Source of the DNA: Arthrobacter sp. ISL-65
GTDB taxonomy: Bacteria; Actinomycetota; Actinomycetes; Actinomycetales; Micrococcaceae
DNA: 47,552 bases
Assembly (NCBI RefSeq): GCF_018613795.1
Contig: NZ_JAGGPN010000023.1
Coordinates: forward strand, 1-47,552
Direction: 5' to 3'
This document shows positions 28,407-36,971 of this stretch, in pieces. The translations under genes were made by a program, and so were the position numbers. The stretch's first letter is position 1. Each line of letters opens with the position of its first letter. The notes beneath the pieces are model-generated. The model was not told the DNA's origin, ran no database searches, and was given only the letters and a program-made list of their open reading frames with translations.

Positions 28407-29322
28407 CCGAGTCCCGGGCTGCGACCGAGTACAAAATCCGGGCGGGGGATTACACCGCTGCCGTCACGGCACAGGCGGGTGCGCTGCGGGAGCTGCGCCA
28501 CCGGGGACGGGACCTGATTGTTCCGTTCCCGGAGGGCGGGTCCATCCCCGACTACCGGGGCATCGTCGCGGCGCCTTGGCCTAACAGGATCGCCGACGGA
28601 CGGTACACGTTCGACGGCGCCGAGTACGAGGTTCCCGTCAACGAAACCGACCGCGGCTGCGCCCTGCACGGGCTGGCGTTCCCCCTGGACTGGGACCTGG
28701 AGTCGCATGACGAGTCGTCGGTGACGCTGTCCTGCATGCCGCAGCCGACGGCGGGATACCCGCACTCGGTGCGCATGGTCGTCGAATACCGGCTCACGGA
28801 GGACGGCCTGCACAGCCAGGTCACGGCGTCGAACCTTGGCGCTTCTGTGGCGCCGTACGGCGTCTGCCCGCACCGCTCGATGAGTGGACCCTTCAGATCC
28901 CCGCCGGGCAGTTCCTCGAGGTCACCCCGGACCGGCTGCTGCCGAAGGAAACGCGCACCGTGGAGGGCCACGGGTTCGACTTCCGCGCGCCGCGCGCCAT
29001 CGGCGCCACGGAGATTGACCACGCGTTCACCGGCATGGCGTTCGACGGCGGTATGTCCGACGGCGGTTCGTCCGACGGCGGCGGGCTGGCCCGCGTGCTG
29101 GTCCGGGACCCGGGCGGGACCGGGGTCGGAATGGCCTGGGACCGCACCTGCCAGTGGCTGCAGATCCACACCGCCGACAAGCAGCCCCCGGCCCTCAACC
29201 GGCTCGGCCTCGCTGTGGAACCCATGACCTGCCCGCCTGATGCCTTCAACAGCGGCGTGGACCTGATCCGGCTCGAGCCGGGCGCCACGCACGAGGCATC
29301 CTGGAGCATCTTCGCCGCATGA
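28403..29322 (+). pseudogene. Aldose 1-epimerase, broken by a small deletion
   Basis: A GTG overlapping the araA stop begins a galactose-mutarotase-type protein: RGIVAAPWPNRIADGRYTF, ALHGLAFPLDWDLE, SVRMVVEYRL and SVAPYGVCPH. At about 28873-28890 the reading frame breaks. The natural continuation LDEWTLQIPAGQFLEVTPDR is in the next frame and runs to the end (29322). Homologues have about 8 more residues after GVCPH, including the HPY motif with its active-site histidine. A deletion of roughly 23-26 nt therefore both removed catalytic sequence and shifted the frame. A repeat-rich Ser-Asp-Gly-Gly stretch (29047-29086) is also present. An assembly error would have to be excluded. Confidence 0.85.
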
Positions 29323-30335
29323 GCGCCCAGGCCACGCCACGTCCTCCCGTCATGGAGGACGTGGCGCGCCTCGCGGGCGTGTCCCACCAGACCGTGTCGC
29401 GTGTACTCAACGCCCATCCGAACGTCAGTGCCCAGACCCGCAGGCGTGTGGAACGCGCCATCGCCGAGCTGGGATACCGCCGCAACACTGCTGCCCGCAG
29501 CCTGGTTACCCGGCGTTCGCAGGCCATCGGGGTGCTGGGTGCCGGCACCGCACACTACGGGCCTGCCAACACGTTGCTGGGCGTCCAGCAGGCAGCCCGG
29601 AATGAGGGCTATTCCGTCAGTATGGCCAGCCTCAGCGAGGTGACCACCGCCGGCATCCACGATGCCCTCGAACACTTCCTGCTGCAGTCCGTGGACGGGA
29701 TCGTAGTGATCGTTCCGCACGAGACGATGCTGAAATCGCTGCACACCATCGCACTGTCCGTCCCGCTGGTTGCCGTGGGGTTCGGCGCGGATGCGCACCT
29801 GACGGTCGCGGCCGTGAACCAGCGCGTTGGCGCAGGCCTTGCCGTGCAGCACCTGGTGAACCTCGGGCACACCGCGATCGCCCACGTTTCGGGACCGCAG
29901 GACTGGATTGACGCCGCGGCCCGGACCGAGGGCTGGCGGCGCACCCTGGAGCAGGCCGGACTGCCGGAGGGCGTGCTGATCCAGGGCGACTGGAGCGCCG
30001 AAAGCGGCTACCGCGCCGGACTGGAGCTGGCAACCACCGGCGATGTTACAGCCCTCTTCGCGGCGAACGACCAGATGGCCCTGGGGGCACTGCGGGCGTT
30101 CAGCGAGGTAGGCCTGCGCGTGCCGGAGGACATCAGCGTGGTGGGGTTCGACGATCAGCCGGAGGCCGCTTACTTCGTCCCGCCCCTGACCACCGTGAAC
30201 CAGGGCTTCAAGGAACTCGGCGCGCGGTGTATCCGGATGCTGCTGTCGGACATGGCCCATGGCCCCTCGGCAGCGGCTTCGGTCCTCAACCCGAAGCTCG
30301 TGGTGCGGAGCTCCACGGCCCCGCCGGCACGCTAA
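29319..30335 (+). CDS. LacI-family regulator, second ara paralogue
   Basis: 338 aa, overlapping the epimerase end by ATGA, so it is the operon's last intact gene. The HTH MEDVARLAGVSHQTVSRVLN has the same recognition helix as the regulator at 23267-24277, and the two are similar throughout (YGPANTLLGV, VDGIVVIVPH, GPQDWIDA, VVGFDDQPE). Ligand-pocket residues differ, for example FVPPLTTVNQGFKELGAR against FTPPLTTVRQDFEELGRR. This suggests duplication with divergent effector response at a shared operator, giving feedback on the operon that encodes it. Confidence 0.93.
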   Translation: MSAQATPRPPVMEDVARLAGVSHQTVSRVLNAHPNVSAQTRRRVERAIAELGYRRNTAARSLVTRRSQAIGVLGAGTAHYGPANTLLGVQQAARNEGYSVSMASLSEVTTAGIHDALEHFLLQSVDGIVVIVPHETMLKSLHTIALSVPLVAVGFGADAHLTVAAVNQRVGAGLAVQHLVNLGHTAIAHVSGPQDWIDAAARTEGWRRTLEQAGLPEGVLIQGDWSAESGYRAGLELATTGDVTALFAANDQMALGALRAFSEVGLRVPEDISVVGFDDQPEAAYFVPPLTTVNQGFKELGARCIRMLLSDMAHGPSAAASVLNPKLVVRSSTAPPAR

Positions 30336-30364
30336 CGGATAGGGCGGGCTGAGGGGTCCGTCAG

Positions 30365-30683
30365 GCCCCCCACGTGCGCCAGGTCGATGCCGTCCGGCTA
30401 CAGGAAGACCGGGACGGCACTATCGGTGACGGGGTAGCGGGCCTGCAGGCCGACGTCGTCCTCGATCCCGTCTGCTTCACGCTCGAATCTGCGACCTCTC
30501 TGATCAACCCGCTTCGCGGCGAGATCGGGCACCTGCTGTCGGACCCGGCTGGCATCCCACCACCGCCTGGAGCCCAGTTGGGGCCACCTCTACCGCAGCC
30601 ATTGCTTCACCATCGAGAAAGCCATGGCCCTCCTGTGCTACGCGCCCCGGTCCGCCCGCCTGTTGGGCGTCATGGCGGGCTGA
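30365..30683 (+). pseudogene. NAD-dependent epimerase/dehydratase remnant
   Basis: Two fragments remain. The first (about 30365-30541) encodes DGTIGDGVAGLQADVVLDPV followed by CFTLESATSLINPLRGEIGH, typical of the middle of atypical SDR epimerases. The second (30564-30683, another frame) encodes SWGHLYRSHCFTIEKAMALL with CYAPRSARLLGVMAG and a stop, typical of their C-terminus. The Rossmann N-terminus and everything between the fragments is missing. It directly follows the second lacI and may once have been the operon's last gene. Non-functional as it stands. Confidence 0.65.
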
Positions 30684-30712
30684 TCCGCCGTCGACACTGG
30701 CTGCGTTTAAAC

Positions 30713-30757
30713 GCGGAGCCCCTCCCGCGGTTTTGTTACCGGTGGGAGGGGCTCCGC
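30713..30757. terminator. Bidirectional hairpin between the converging ara and ABC operons
   Basis: Perfect 14-bp arms (GCGGAGCCCCTCCC at 30713-30726 with 30744-30757) and a 17-nt loop rich in T lie between the convergent transcription units. Each side lacks a strong U-tract, but position and stem make it a likely shared terminator. Confidence 0.75.
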
Positions 30758-30780
30758 TTGCTCTGTTGGTCAGTAACGTC

Positions 30781-30990
30781 TCAGCGAATGGCTTCGCGGG
30801 TCATTCCGAACGGGACCTGGTCAGAAAGCGCGGCCGTATAGTTTCCGGGCCTGTGGCGCGTGACCAGGATTCCGTGCGTGCCCGTGAGCATCGCGAGTTC
30901 CTGGAGGTTCTTCACTGCTGCCTCTAGGTGCTCGTCCAGGGCGTGCCGGTTGGTGACGTGGATGTCGATGGAATCAAGGAGGTCGGTCAT
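30781..30990 (-). CDS. Small uncharacterised protein in the sugar transporter operon
   Basis: 69 aa, soluble, no known domain recognised. The ATG at 30990 has a good AAAGGA Shine-Dalgarno. The sequence has an acidic helical part (RHALDEHLEAAVKNLQELAM) and a C-terminal GILVTRHRPGNYTAALSDQV ending in PFGMTREAIR. It is 45 nt downstream of the mmsB stop on the same strand and ends just before the terminator, so it is the last gene of chvE-mmsA-mmsB. Composition and codon use resemble neighbouring real genes. Function unknown; its place suggests a link to sugar uptake. Confidence 0.75.
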   Translation of the reverse strand: MTDLLDSIDIHVTNRHALDEHLEAAVKNLQELAMLTGTHGILVTRHRPGNYTAALSDQVPFGMTREAIR

Positions 30991-31035
30991 GGCGTGTCCT
31001 TTCCGCTGGCTGTGGGCTGGTTGGTTATGCGGTTT

Positions 31036-32352
31036 TCAAGCGTTGCCCGGATCGCGGCTGCCCGCTGCCACGGGCGTGGCGGCCTCGGCTGGTGCGTTTG
31101 TTGGTGCCGGTGCCTTGGTTTGTTCTGTGGCGGGCGGCGTGGTCCTGAGCCTGAAGCGCTTGGCGATGGAGGATCCGCCGCCGGCGCGGTTCTTGTTGAA
31201 GATGTCAAAGCCGACGGCAATCAGGAGCACCAGGCCCTTGATCAGCTGCTGGTAGTCGGTGCCGAGGCCGAGGATCGACATGCCGTTGTTGAGGACGCCC
31301 ATGATGAGACCGCCGATCATGGCTCCGGCCACAGTGCCGATGCCTCCCGTGACTGCTGCTCCGCCGATGAAGGCGGCGGCGATGGAGTCGAGCTCGAAGC
31401 CTGTACCGCCCGCGGGCTGGGCCGAGTTCAGGCGGGCCGTGAAGATCAGGCCGGCCAGTGCAGCAAGAACGCCCATGTTCACGAAGAGCCGGAAGGTCAC
31501 AGCCTTCGTCTTGATGCCGGAGAGCTCGGCGGCGTGCAGGTTCCCGCCGATGGCGTAGGTGTGCCTGCCGAAGATGCTGTTGTTCATCAGCGCGGAGTAG
31601 GCGATGACCAGGCCAGCGAGGACGATCAGCACGATCGGGGTGCCGCGGTAGCTGGCGAGGAGGAACGTGATGACGAGCATCAGCAGGGCAATGAATGCCG
31701 TCTTAGTGGCGAACCAGGCCATCGGCTCGTTTTCCAGGTTGAACCTGCGGCGGACGCGCCGTTCCTTGATGGACTGGAACAGCAGGGCCGCGGTGCCGCC
31801 GACGCCGAGGATCACGGTGAGCCATTCGAGTACTGAGGTGCCGCCCGAGATGTCCGGCAGGAATCCGCCGCCGAGGGCACGGAGCTCGTCCGGGAACGGG
31901 GTGATCTGCTGGTTCTTGAGGGTGATCAGGGTCAGGCCGCGGAAGATGAGCATGCCGGCCAGGGTGACGATGAACGCGGGGATGCCGACGTACGCGATCC
32001 AGTACCCCTGCCAGGCGCCGACGAGGGCGCCGACGAGGAGGCAGGCCGGGATGGCCGCCCACCAGGGCCAGCCCCAGTGGACGATCATGACGCCGGCGAC
32101 GGCACCGATGAACCCGGCGATCGAGCCGACGGAGAGGTCGATGTGGCCGGCGATGATGACCATGACCATGCCGATGGCCAGGATGAGGATGTAGCTGTTC
32201 TGGACAACGAGGTTGCTGACGTTCTGCGGCTGGAGCAGGATCCCGTCGGTGAGGACCTGGAACAGCAGGACGATCAGGATCAGGGCGACGAAGATGCCGA
32301 CCTGGCGGAGGCGGCTTGCCAGGAAGCCGAGGGATTCTCGTAGGGCGGACAT
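31036..32352 (-). CDS. mmsB: Multiple monosaccharide ABC transporter, permease
   Basis: 438 aa from MSALRESLGFLASRL at 32352, five bases after the mmsA stop with AGAAGGAA upstream; a longer open frame opposite mmsA is not coding. About ten to twelve membrane segments of the ribose/xylose-type permease family: IGMVMVIIAGHIDLSVGSIA, GWPWWAAIPACLLVGALVGA, GIPAFIVTLAGMLIFRGLTL, NNSIFGRHTYAIGGNLHAAE, AAFIGGAAVTGGIGTVAGAM and NGMSILGLGTDYQQLIKGLV. The C-terminal tail is Pro/Ala-rich. It forms the membrane channel for sugars delivered by ChvE. Confidence 0.93.
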   Translation of the reverse strand: MSALRESLGFLASRLRQVGIFVALILIVLLFQVLTDGILLQPQNVSNLVVQNSYILILAIGMVMVIIAGHIDLSVGSIAGFIGAVAGVMIVHWGWPWWAAIPACLLVGALVGAWQGYWIAYVGIPAFIVTLAGMLIFRGLTLITLKNQQITPFPDELRALGGGFLPDISGGTSVLEWLTVILGVGGTAALLFQSIKERRVRRRFNLENEPMAWFATKTAFIALLMLVITFLLASYRGTPIVLIVLAGLVIAYSALMNNSIFGRHTYAIGGNLHAAELSGIKTKAVTFRLFVNMGVLAALAGLIFTARLNSAQPAGGTGFELDSIAAAFIGGAAVTGGIGTVAGAMIGGLIMGVLNNGMSILGLGTDYQQLIKGLVLLIAVGFDIFNKNRAGGGSSIAKRFRLRTTPPATEQTKAPAPTNAPAEAATPVAAGSRDPGNA

Positions 32353-32357
32353 GTCCG

Positions 32358-33887
32358 TTATTCCTTCTCTTTTGTCATGTAGTGCATAAGGGTTTCCTGG
32401 GAGGCTTCGGCGATGGGGACTTCGCCCGTGACGTGGCCGGCGGACAGGGTGTAGATCCGGTCGCAGATGCCCAGGAGCTCGGGGAGTTCGGAGGAGATCA
32501 CAATGACGGCTTTGCCCTGGGCGGCGAGCTCGGCGATGATCGTGTAGATCTCGTACTTGGCTCCGACGTCGATGCCGCGGGTGGGTTCGTCCAGGATCAG
32601 CACGTCGGGGTCGGAGAACATCCATTTGCTGAGGACCACTTTTTGCTGGTTGCCGCCGGAGAGCTTGCCGGTGATGGCCGCAACGGACGGTGCCTTGATG
32701 TTCATGCTCTTCCGATAGCTGTTGGCCACCGTGGTTTCCTTGTTCCCGTCCACCCAGCCGCGTTTGGCGAGCTTGGGCAGGGCCGCCATGGAGATGTTGC
32801 GCTTGATGTCCTCGATCAGGTTCAGGCCGTAGTGCTTGCGGTCCTCGGTGGCGTAGGCGATGCCGTGGCGGATGGCCTCGGGGACGGTGGAGGTGTTGAT
32901 TTCCTTGCCGTGCTTGAACACCTTTCCGGAGACGGCACGTCCGTACGTCCGGCCAAAGACGCTCATGGCCAGTTCGGTGCGGCCGGCGCCCATGAGGCCG
33001 GCGAGTCCTACCACTTCTCCCTTGCGGACGTTGAGGTTGGCGTTGTGGACCACGGTGCGGGTGTGGTCCTGTGGGTGCTGGACCGTCCAGTCTTCGATGC
33101 GCAGGACTTCCTCGCCGATCTGCGGTTCACGCTCGGGGTAGAGGCTGTCCAAGTCGCGGCCAACCATGCCGCGGATGATGCGTTCCTGGGTGATCTGGCC
33201 CTGGTCCACGCGGAGGGTTTCGATGGATTTGCCGTCCCGGATGATGGTGACGGCGTCCGCGACCTTGCGGATTTCGTTGAGTTTGTGGCTGATGATGATG
33301 CTGGTGACGCCCTGGCCCTTCAGGTGCAGGATCAGGTCCAGCAGGTGGTCGGAGTCCTCATCGTTCAGGGCTGCGGTGGGCTCGTCCAGGATCAGCAGCT
33401 TCACTTCCTTGGACAGTGCCTTGGCGATTTCGACAAGCTGCTGCTTGCCCACGCTGATGTGCTGGATGGGGGTGACCGGGTTTTCGCTCAGGCCAACCCG
33501 GGCCAGCAGCTTGGCTGCTTCCAGGTTGGTCTTGCGCCAGTCGACCCAGCCGCGTGAGGCCAGTTCGTTGCCCAGAAAGATGTTCTCCGCGATGGACAGG
33601 TACGGGCTCAGTGCCAGCTCCTGGTGGATGATCACGATGCCGCGCTTCTCGCTGTCGCTGATGGATGCGAAGTCACAAGGTTCGTTCTCGAAGAGGATGT
33701 CCCCCTCGAAGGTGTTGTGGGCGTATACGCCCGAGAGCACCTTCATCAGGGTGGACTTGCCGGCCCCGTTTTCGCCGCAGATCGCATGGACCTCGCCGCG
33801 GTTCACATCCAGGGTGACATCCTGGAGGGCCTTGACGCCGGGGAAGGTCTTCGTGATCCCGCGCATCTGAAGAATGGGTACGTTCAT
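32358..33887 (-). CDS. mmsA: Multiple monosaccharide ABC transporter, ATP-binding protein
   Basis: 509 aa with two ABC domains in tandem. N-terminal domain: Walker [10 protein letters not shown] (38-46), Q-loop [19 protein letters not shown], signature [15 protein letters not shown] and Walker [13 protein letters not shown]-terminal domain: degenerate P-loop [10 protein letters not shown], signature [15 protein letters not shown] and Walker [15 protein letters not shown]. This asymmetry is normal for the ribose/xylose/arabinose importer ATPases. Sits between chvE and mmsB in one operon and energises uptake at the cytoplasmic membrane. Confidence 0.95.
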   Translation of the reverse strand: MNVPILQMRGITKTFPGVKALQDVTLDVNRGEVHAICGENGAGKSTLMKVLSGVYAHNTFEGDILFENEPCDFASISDSEKRGIVIIHQELALSPYLSIAENIFLGNELASRGWVDWRKTNLEAAKLLARVGLSENPVTPIQHISVGKQQLVEIAKALSKEVKLLILDEPTAALNDEDSDHLLDLILHLKGQGVTSIIISHKLNEIRKVADAVTIIRDGKSIETLRVDQGQITQERIIRGMVGRDLDSLYPEREPQIGEEVLRIEDWTVQHPQDHTRTVVHNANLNVRKGEVVGLAGLMGAGRTELAMSVFGRTYGRAVSGKVFKHGKEINTSTVPEAIRHGIAYATEDRKHYGLNLIEDIKRNISMAALPKLAKRGWVDGNKETTVANSYRKSMNIKAPSVAAITGKLSGGNQQKVVLSKWMFSDPDVLILDEPTRGIDVGAKYEIYTIIAELAAQGKAVIVISSELPELLGICDRIYTLSAGHVTGEVPIAEASQETLMHYMTKEKE

Positions 33888-33937
33888 TGGTTAATTCCCG
33901 CTGATCTGTTCGATGAGCTGATCTGTTCGAGGGGGGT

Positions 33938-33969
33938 GTGGGGGCGCCTGCGGCTGCGGGCGCCCCCAC
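33938..33969 (-). terminator. Intercistronic hairpin between chvE and mmsA
   Basis: An 11-bp stem (GTGGGGGCGCC, 33938-33948, with 33959-33969) lies eight bases after the chvE stop. It is followed on the minus strand by a direct repeat CTGATCTGTTCGA (33901-33913 and 33918-33930). Such hairpins commonly stabilise or attenuate so that the binding protein is made in excess over ATPase and permease. Confidence 0.6.
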
Positions 33970-33976
33970 CGTGCTG

Positions 33977-35101
33977 CTACTTGATGTCGGCGTCCGTGTA
34001 GTAACCGGAGTCGATCAGTTCCTGCTTGTAGTTGTCCTTGGTGACGATCACGGACTTCAGCAGGAAGGCCGGGACAACCTTGACCTTGTTGTTGTAGGTC
34101 TCGGTGTCGTTGGTTTCCGGCTGCTGGCCCTTCAGGACGGCGTCCACCATCTTTACGGCCTGCTCACCGAGCTTGCGGGTGTCCTTGAAGATCGTGGAGT
34201 ACTGCTCGCCGGCGACGATGGACTTCACCGAGCCCTTTTCCGCGTCCTGGCCGGTCACCACCGGGAGGCTGCCCTTGGAGTAGCCGCCGGTGCTGGTCAG
34301 TGCCGAGATGATGCCGATCGAGAGGCCGTCATAGGGCGACAGCACGCCGTCGAGCTTCTTGCCCGAGCCGTATGCGGCGGTGAGGATGTCTTCCATCCGC
34401 TTCTGGGCGGTTGCCGCCTGCCAGCGCAGGATGGCGGCCTGTTCAAACTTGGTCTGGCCGCTGGGGACCTTGAGGGTGCCGGCATCCAGGTACGGCTTCA
34501 GGGTGTCCATGGCGCCGGTCCAAAAGAAGTTGGCGTTGTTGTCGTCCGGGCTGCCGGCGAAGAGCTCCACGTTGAACGGGCCCTTGCCCTCGACCTTCTT
34601 GCCGGATGCATCCACCAGGCCCAGGCCGGTCAGCAGGGAGGTTGCCTGCTGGACGCCCACCTCGTAGTTGTCGAAGGTGGTGTAGTAGTCGACGTTCGGG
34701 GTTCCGTTGATCAGCCGGTCATAGGCGATGACCTTGACGTTCTGCTCCTTGGCCTTCGCCAGGACATCCGTCAGGGTGGTGCCGTCGATGGCGGCGACGA
34801 TCAGGGACTTCGCGCCCTTGGTCAGCATGTTTTCAATCTGCGAGACCTGGGTGGGAATGTCGTCGTTGGCGTACTGGAGGTCCGTCTTGTAGCCGAGCTT
34901 GGCTAGGGAATCCGAGACATTCTTGCCGTCCGCGATCCAGCGCTCCGACGTCTGCGTCGGCATGGAGATTCCTACCAGGGCTCCGGCAGCGTCGGCGCTG
35001 CTGGTTCCGGTAGTGGTGCCGGGACGGCTGCCGCAGCCGGTGGCCCCCACCGTCACGGCCAGGACGACGGCGACGGCGCCCAGCAGTTTCTTGATTCTCA
35101 C
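33977..35101 (-). CDS. chvE: Sugar-binding lipoprotein of the ABC transporter
   Basis: 374 aa from a GTG at 35101, chosen because GGAAGGAG (35108-35115) is correctly spaced; the upstream 41 codons of open frame are not protein-like. The signal peptide [20 protein letters not shown] leads to a lipobox cysteine in GATGCGS. The mature domain is a type-I periplasmic fold with [80 protein letters not shown] and [16 protein letters not shown]. ChvE-type proteins bind arabinose, xylose, galactose or glucose. The operator shared with araB argues for L-arabinose here. Confidence 0.93.
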   Translation of the reverse strand: MRIKKLLGAVAVVLAVTVGATGCGSRPGTTTGTSSADAAGALVGISMPTQTSERWIADGKNVSDSLAKLGYKTDLQYANDDIPTQVSQIENMLTKGAKSLIVAAIDGTTLTDVLAKAKEQNVKVIAYDRLINGTPNVDYYTTFDNYEVGVQQATSLLTGLGLVDASGKKVEGKGPFNVELFAGSPDDNNANFFWTGAMDTLKPYLDAGTLKVPSGQTKFEQAAILRWQAATAQKRMEDILTAAYGSGKKLDGVLSPYDGLSIGIISALTSTGGYSKGSLPVVTGQDAEKGSVKSIVAGEQYSTIFKDTRKLGEQAVKMVDAVLKGQQPETNDTETYNNKVKVVPAFLLKSVIVTKDNYKQELIDSGYYTDADIK

Positions 35102-35273
35102 GTTATTCTCCTTCCGTGGCCTGGTTGGGCCACGAATCGGTGCTTGAGCGGAAAGCGTATGTACTTTCCGCCAGTGCCGGCCACTCGTGTCCGGCGTACC
35201 GAGGCCGTTCCGCAGGACCGGCACCGGAGGGCTGTTATCACCGGAGCGGGGACTCCGGCTGCTCCAACATTTC

Positions 35274-35326
35274 TGTTAGCGCTAACAATCTTGAACAAGA
35301 TTATCCCCGCATGGGCTGTGAAGCAA
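35274..35326 (-). promoter_or_regulatory. chvE operon promoter with perfect LacI operator
   Basis: TGTTAGCGCTAACA (35274-35287) is a perfect 14-bp palindrome. Upstream on the minus strand are a -10-like GATAAT (35300-35305) and a -35-like TTGCTT (35321-35326), with a short 15-nt spacer. The operator would cover roughly +7 to +20, a repressing position. It matches the araB operator except for one base in the shared 14-bp core. Confidence 0.85.
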
Positions 35327-35394
35327 GACACAAGTTGATGACGGCGGCCGATCCCGTCGTCGCGCTTTCCTCGCCTGCTTGCGGGTGAAAGAGG

Positions 35395-35424
35395 GTGAGT
35401 AGGTAGACTGGTTTACCTACTCAC
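35395..35424. promoter_or_regulatory. TetR-type operator overlapping the tetR promoter
   Basis: GTGAGTAGGTA and TACCTACTCAC form perfect 11-bp arms around GACTGGTT. A -10-like TAGACT (35404-35409) lies inside, with TTGCGG (35379-35384) as possible -35 at 19 nt. The tetR gene starts 21 nt later, so autorepression of the tetR-exporter operon is the natural reading. Confidence 0.85.
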
Positions 35425-35445
35425 TCTTACTGTCGGAGGTATGTC

Positions 35446-36042
35446 GTGGCTTCGTCTGAAGGCCAGCCTGCAAAGAAGCGGCCAGCGCGTTCATTGCTGC
35501 TCGAGGCTGCGGCCAGCCTCTTCTACTCCGAGGGCGTGGTGGCCACGGGCATCGACGCCATCACGGCGGCGGCCGGCGTGGCCAAGAAAAGTCTCTACAA
35601 CAACTTCGCTTCCAAGGCGGACCTGGTGGCGGCCTACCTCGCCGCCCGACACGAGGAATGGCTCGGCCTGTACCGGGCCCGGGTTGCGGTGGCGGCCACT
35701 CCGCGGGAACGTGTCCTGGCAGTGTTCGACGCCTACATTGACCATGCGAACTTTGCCTATGAACGCGGATTCAGGGGGTGCGGCCTGCTGAATGCCGCCG
35801 CGGAACTGCCTGCGGGCGCTCCCGGAAGACTGGCCGTGCGGCAGCACAAGGAGGAGATCGAGGGCCTACTGCTCAAACACGTCGCCGAACTGCTGCCGCC
35901 GCAGGACAAGGCGGCCGCCGGTGTGGCCCGACATCTGGCGTTCCTGCTCGAGGGCTCCATGGCCAGGGCAGGCCTTGAAGGCGAAGACGGTTGCCTGCAG
36001 GAGGCCCGGATGATCGCTGCTCAGATGCTGGAGGAGCTGTGA
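35446..36042 (+). CDS. TetR-family transcriptional repressor
   Basis: 198 aa from a GTG at 35446, eight bases after CGGAGG. The N-terminal HTH (about 16-62) reads LLLEAAASLFYSEGVVATGI, ITAAAGVAKKSLYNNFASKA and DLVAAYLAAR. The C-terminal domain has RGFRGCGLLNAAAELPAG, common in TetR proteins that control multidrug or metabolite exporters. The perfect palindrome upstream is its probable own operator. Its stop overlaps the exporter start (GTGA), so it most likely represses the exporter. Ligand unknown. Confidence 0.92.
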   Translation: MASSEGQPAKKRPARSLLLEAAASLFYSEGVVATGIDAITAAAGVAKKSLYNNFASKADLVAAYLAARHEEWLGLYRARVAVAATPRERVLAVFDAYIDHANFAYERGFRGCGLLNAAAELPAGAPGRLAVRQHKEEIEGLLLKHVAELLPPQDKAAAGVARHLAFLLEGSMARAGLEGEDGCLQEARMIAAQMLEEL

Positions 36043-36971
36043 AGGTGGCGCTCGGCCGTTTGAACGGGCCCCTCCTGGGCGCCATTTTTGTTGTGGGTGC
36101 GTCGGTGCTTTGGGGTACGACGGGAACGGCTGCCACGTTCGCGCCGTCCGTGAGTCCGCTTGCCATCGGTGCGGTGGCAATGGGTGTGGGCGGGTTGCTC
36201 CAGGCGCTGTGCGCGTTGCAGCCGATAGCGAGCCACTGGGTCAGCCTCCGTAGGCGGTGGCTGCTTGTTGCCCTGGGGGCGGCCGCCGTCGCGGTCTACC
36301 CTCTTGCCTTTTACAGTTCCATGCGCCTTGCTGGCGTGGCGCTCGGAACGGTGGTCTCGATCGGCTCGGCGCCTCTGGCGTCGGCGGTAATCGAACGGTT
36401 GGCGGAGCGGAAGGTGCTGACCCGTCGCTGGATGCTCGGCGCGCTGCTCGGCGTGGCAGGCGCCGGACTCCTGAGTTTTGCCGGTGACAGTGCGGAACGG
36501 CCGGGCGCCCTTGCCGGATCCTGGGCCGTGCCGGCGGGTATCGTTTTGGGGCTGGTGGCGGGCGTTACCTACGCGCTGTACTCGTGGGCGGCTCACCGCC
36601 TGATCAGCGGGGGAGTGCCGTCCCGGGCCGCCATGGGCGCGGTGTTCGGGCTGGGCGGACTGCTGCTGATGCCCGTGCTCGCGGTAACCGGCCGCCCGCT
36701 CCTTGAGTCGTGGACCAATTTCACGGTGGGGGCGTACATGGCGCTTGTCCCGATGTTCGCAGGGTACGTCCTGTTTGGATGGGGATTGGCGCGCATCCGC
36801 GCCAGCACCGCAACGGGCCTTTTCCTGATGGAGACCGTCGTCGCCGCCGTGCTAGCAGTTGTTGTGGTCGGTGAACGGCTGCCCGCGGCGGGATGGCTCG
36901 GCGTAGTTCTGGTGCTGGCGAGTTTGTTCGTCCTCACGCCCCCTAGCCTGCCCGGGCAGGGCATCCGGTGA
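36039..36971 (+). CDS. EamA/DMT-family transporter
   Basis: 310 aa from a GTG at 36039 that overlaps the tetR stop. Ten membrane segments in two EamA halves: GAIFVVGASVLWGTTGTAAT at the start, LVALGAAAVAVYPLAFYSSM, GTVVSIGSAPLASAVIERLA, GIVLGLVAGVTYALYSWAAH and ASTATGLFLMETVVAAVLAV. DMT transporters of this type export amino acids, purines or other metabolites. The coupled TetR gene suggests induction by its substrate. The exported compound is not evident. Confidence 0.9.
   Translation: MKVALGRLNGPLLGAIFVVGASVLWGTTGTAATFAPSVSPLAIGAVAMGVGGLLQALCALQPIASHWVSLRRRWLLVALGAAAVAVYPLAFYSSMRLAGVALGTVVSIGSAPLASAVIERLAERKVLTRRWMLGALLGVAGAGLLSFAGDSAERPGALAGSWAVPAGIVLGLVAGVTYALYSWAAHRLISGGVPSRAAMGAVFGLGGLLLMPVLAVTGRPLLESWTNFTVGAYMALVPMFAGYVLFGWGLARIRASTATGLFLMETVVAAVLAVVVVGERLPAAGWLGVVLVLASLFVLTPPSLPGQGIR

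Noticed and set aside
32353..32625. 91-residue N-terminal extension of the MmsB permease
   Set aside because: It overlaps the end of mmsA and is not protein-like; MSALRESL at 32352 has a ribosome site.
35991..36038. ATG at 35991 as start of the EamA exporter
   Set aside because: It lies within the tetR 3' end out of frame; the GTG at 36039 gives a GTGA overlap and a normal exporter N-terminus.
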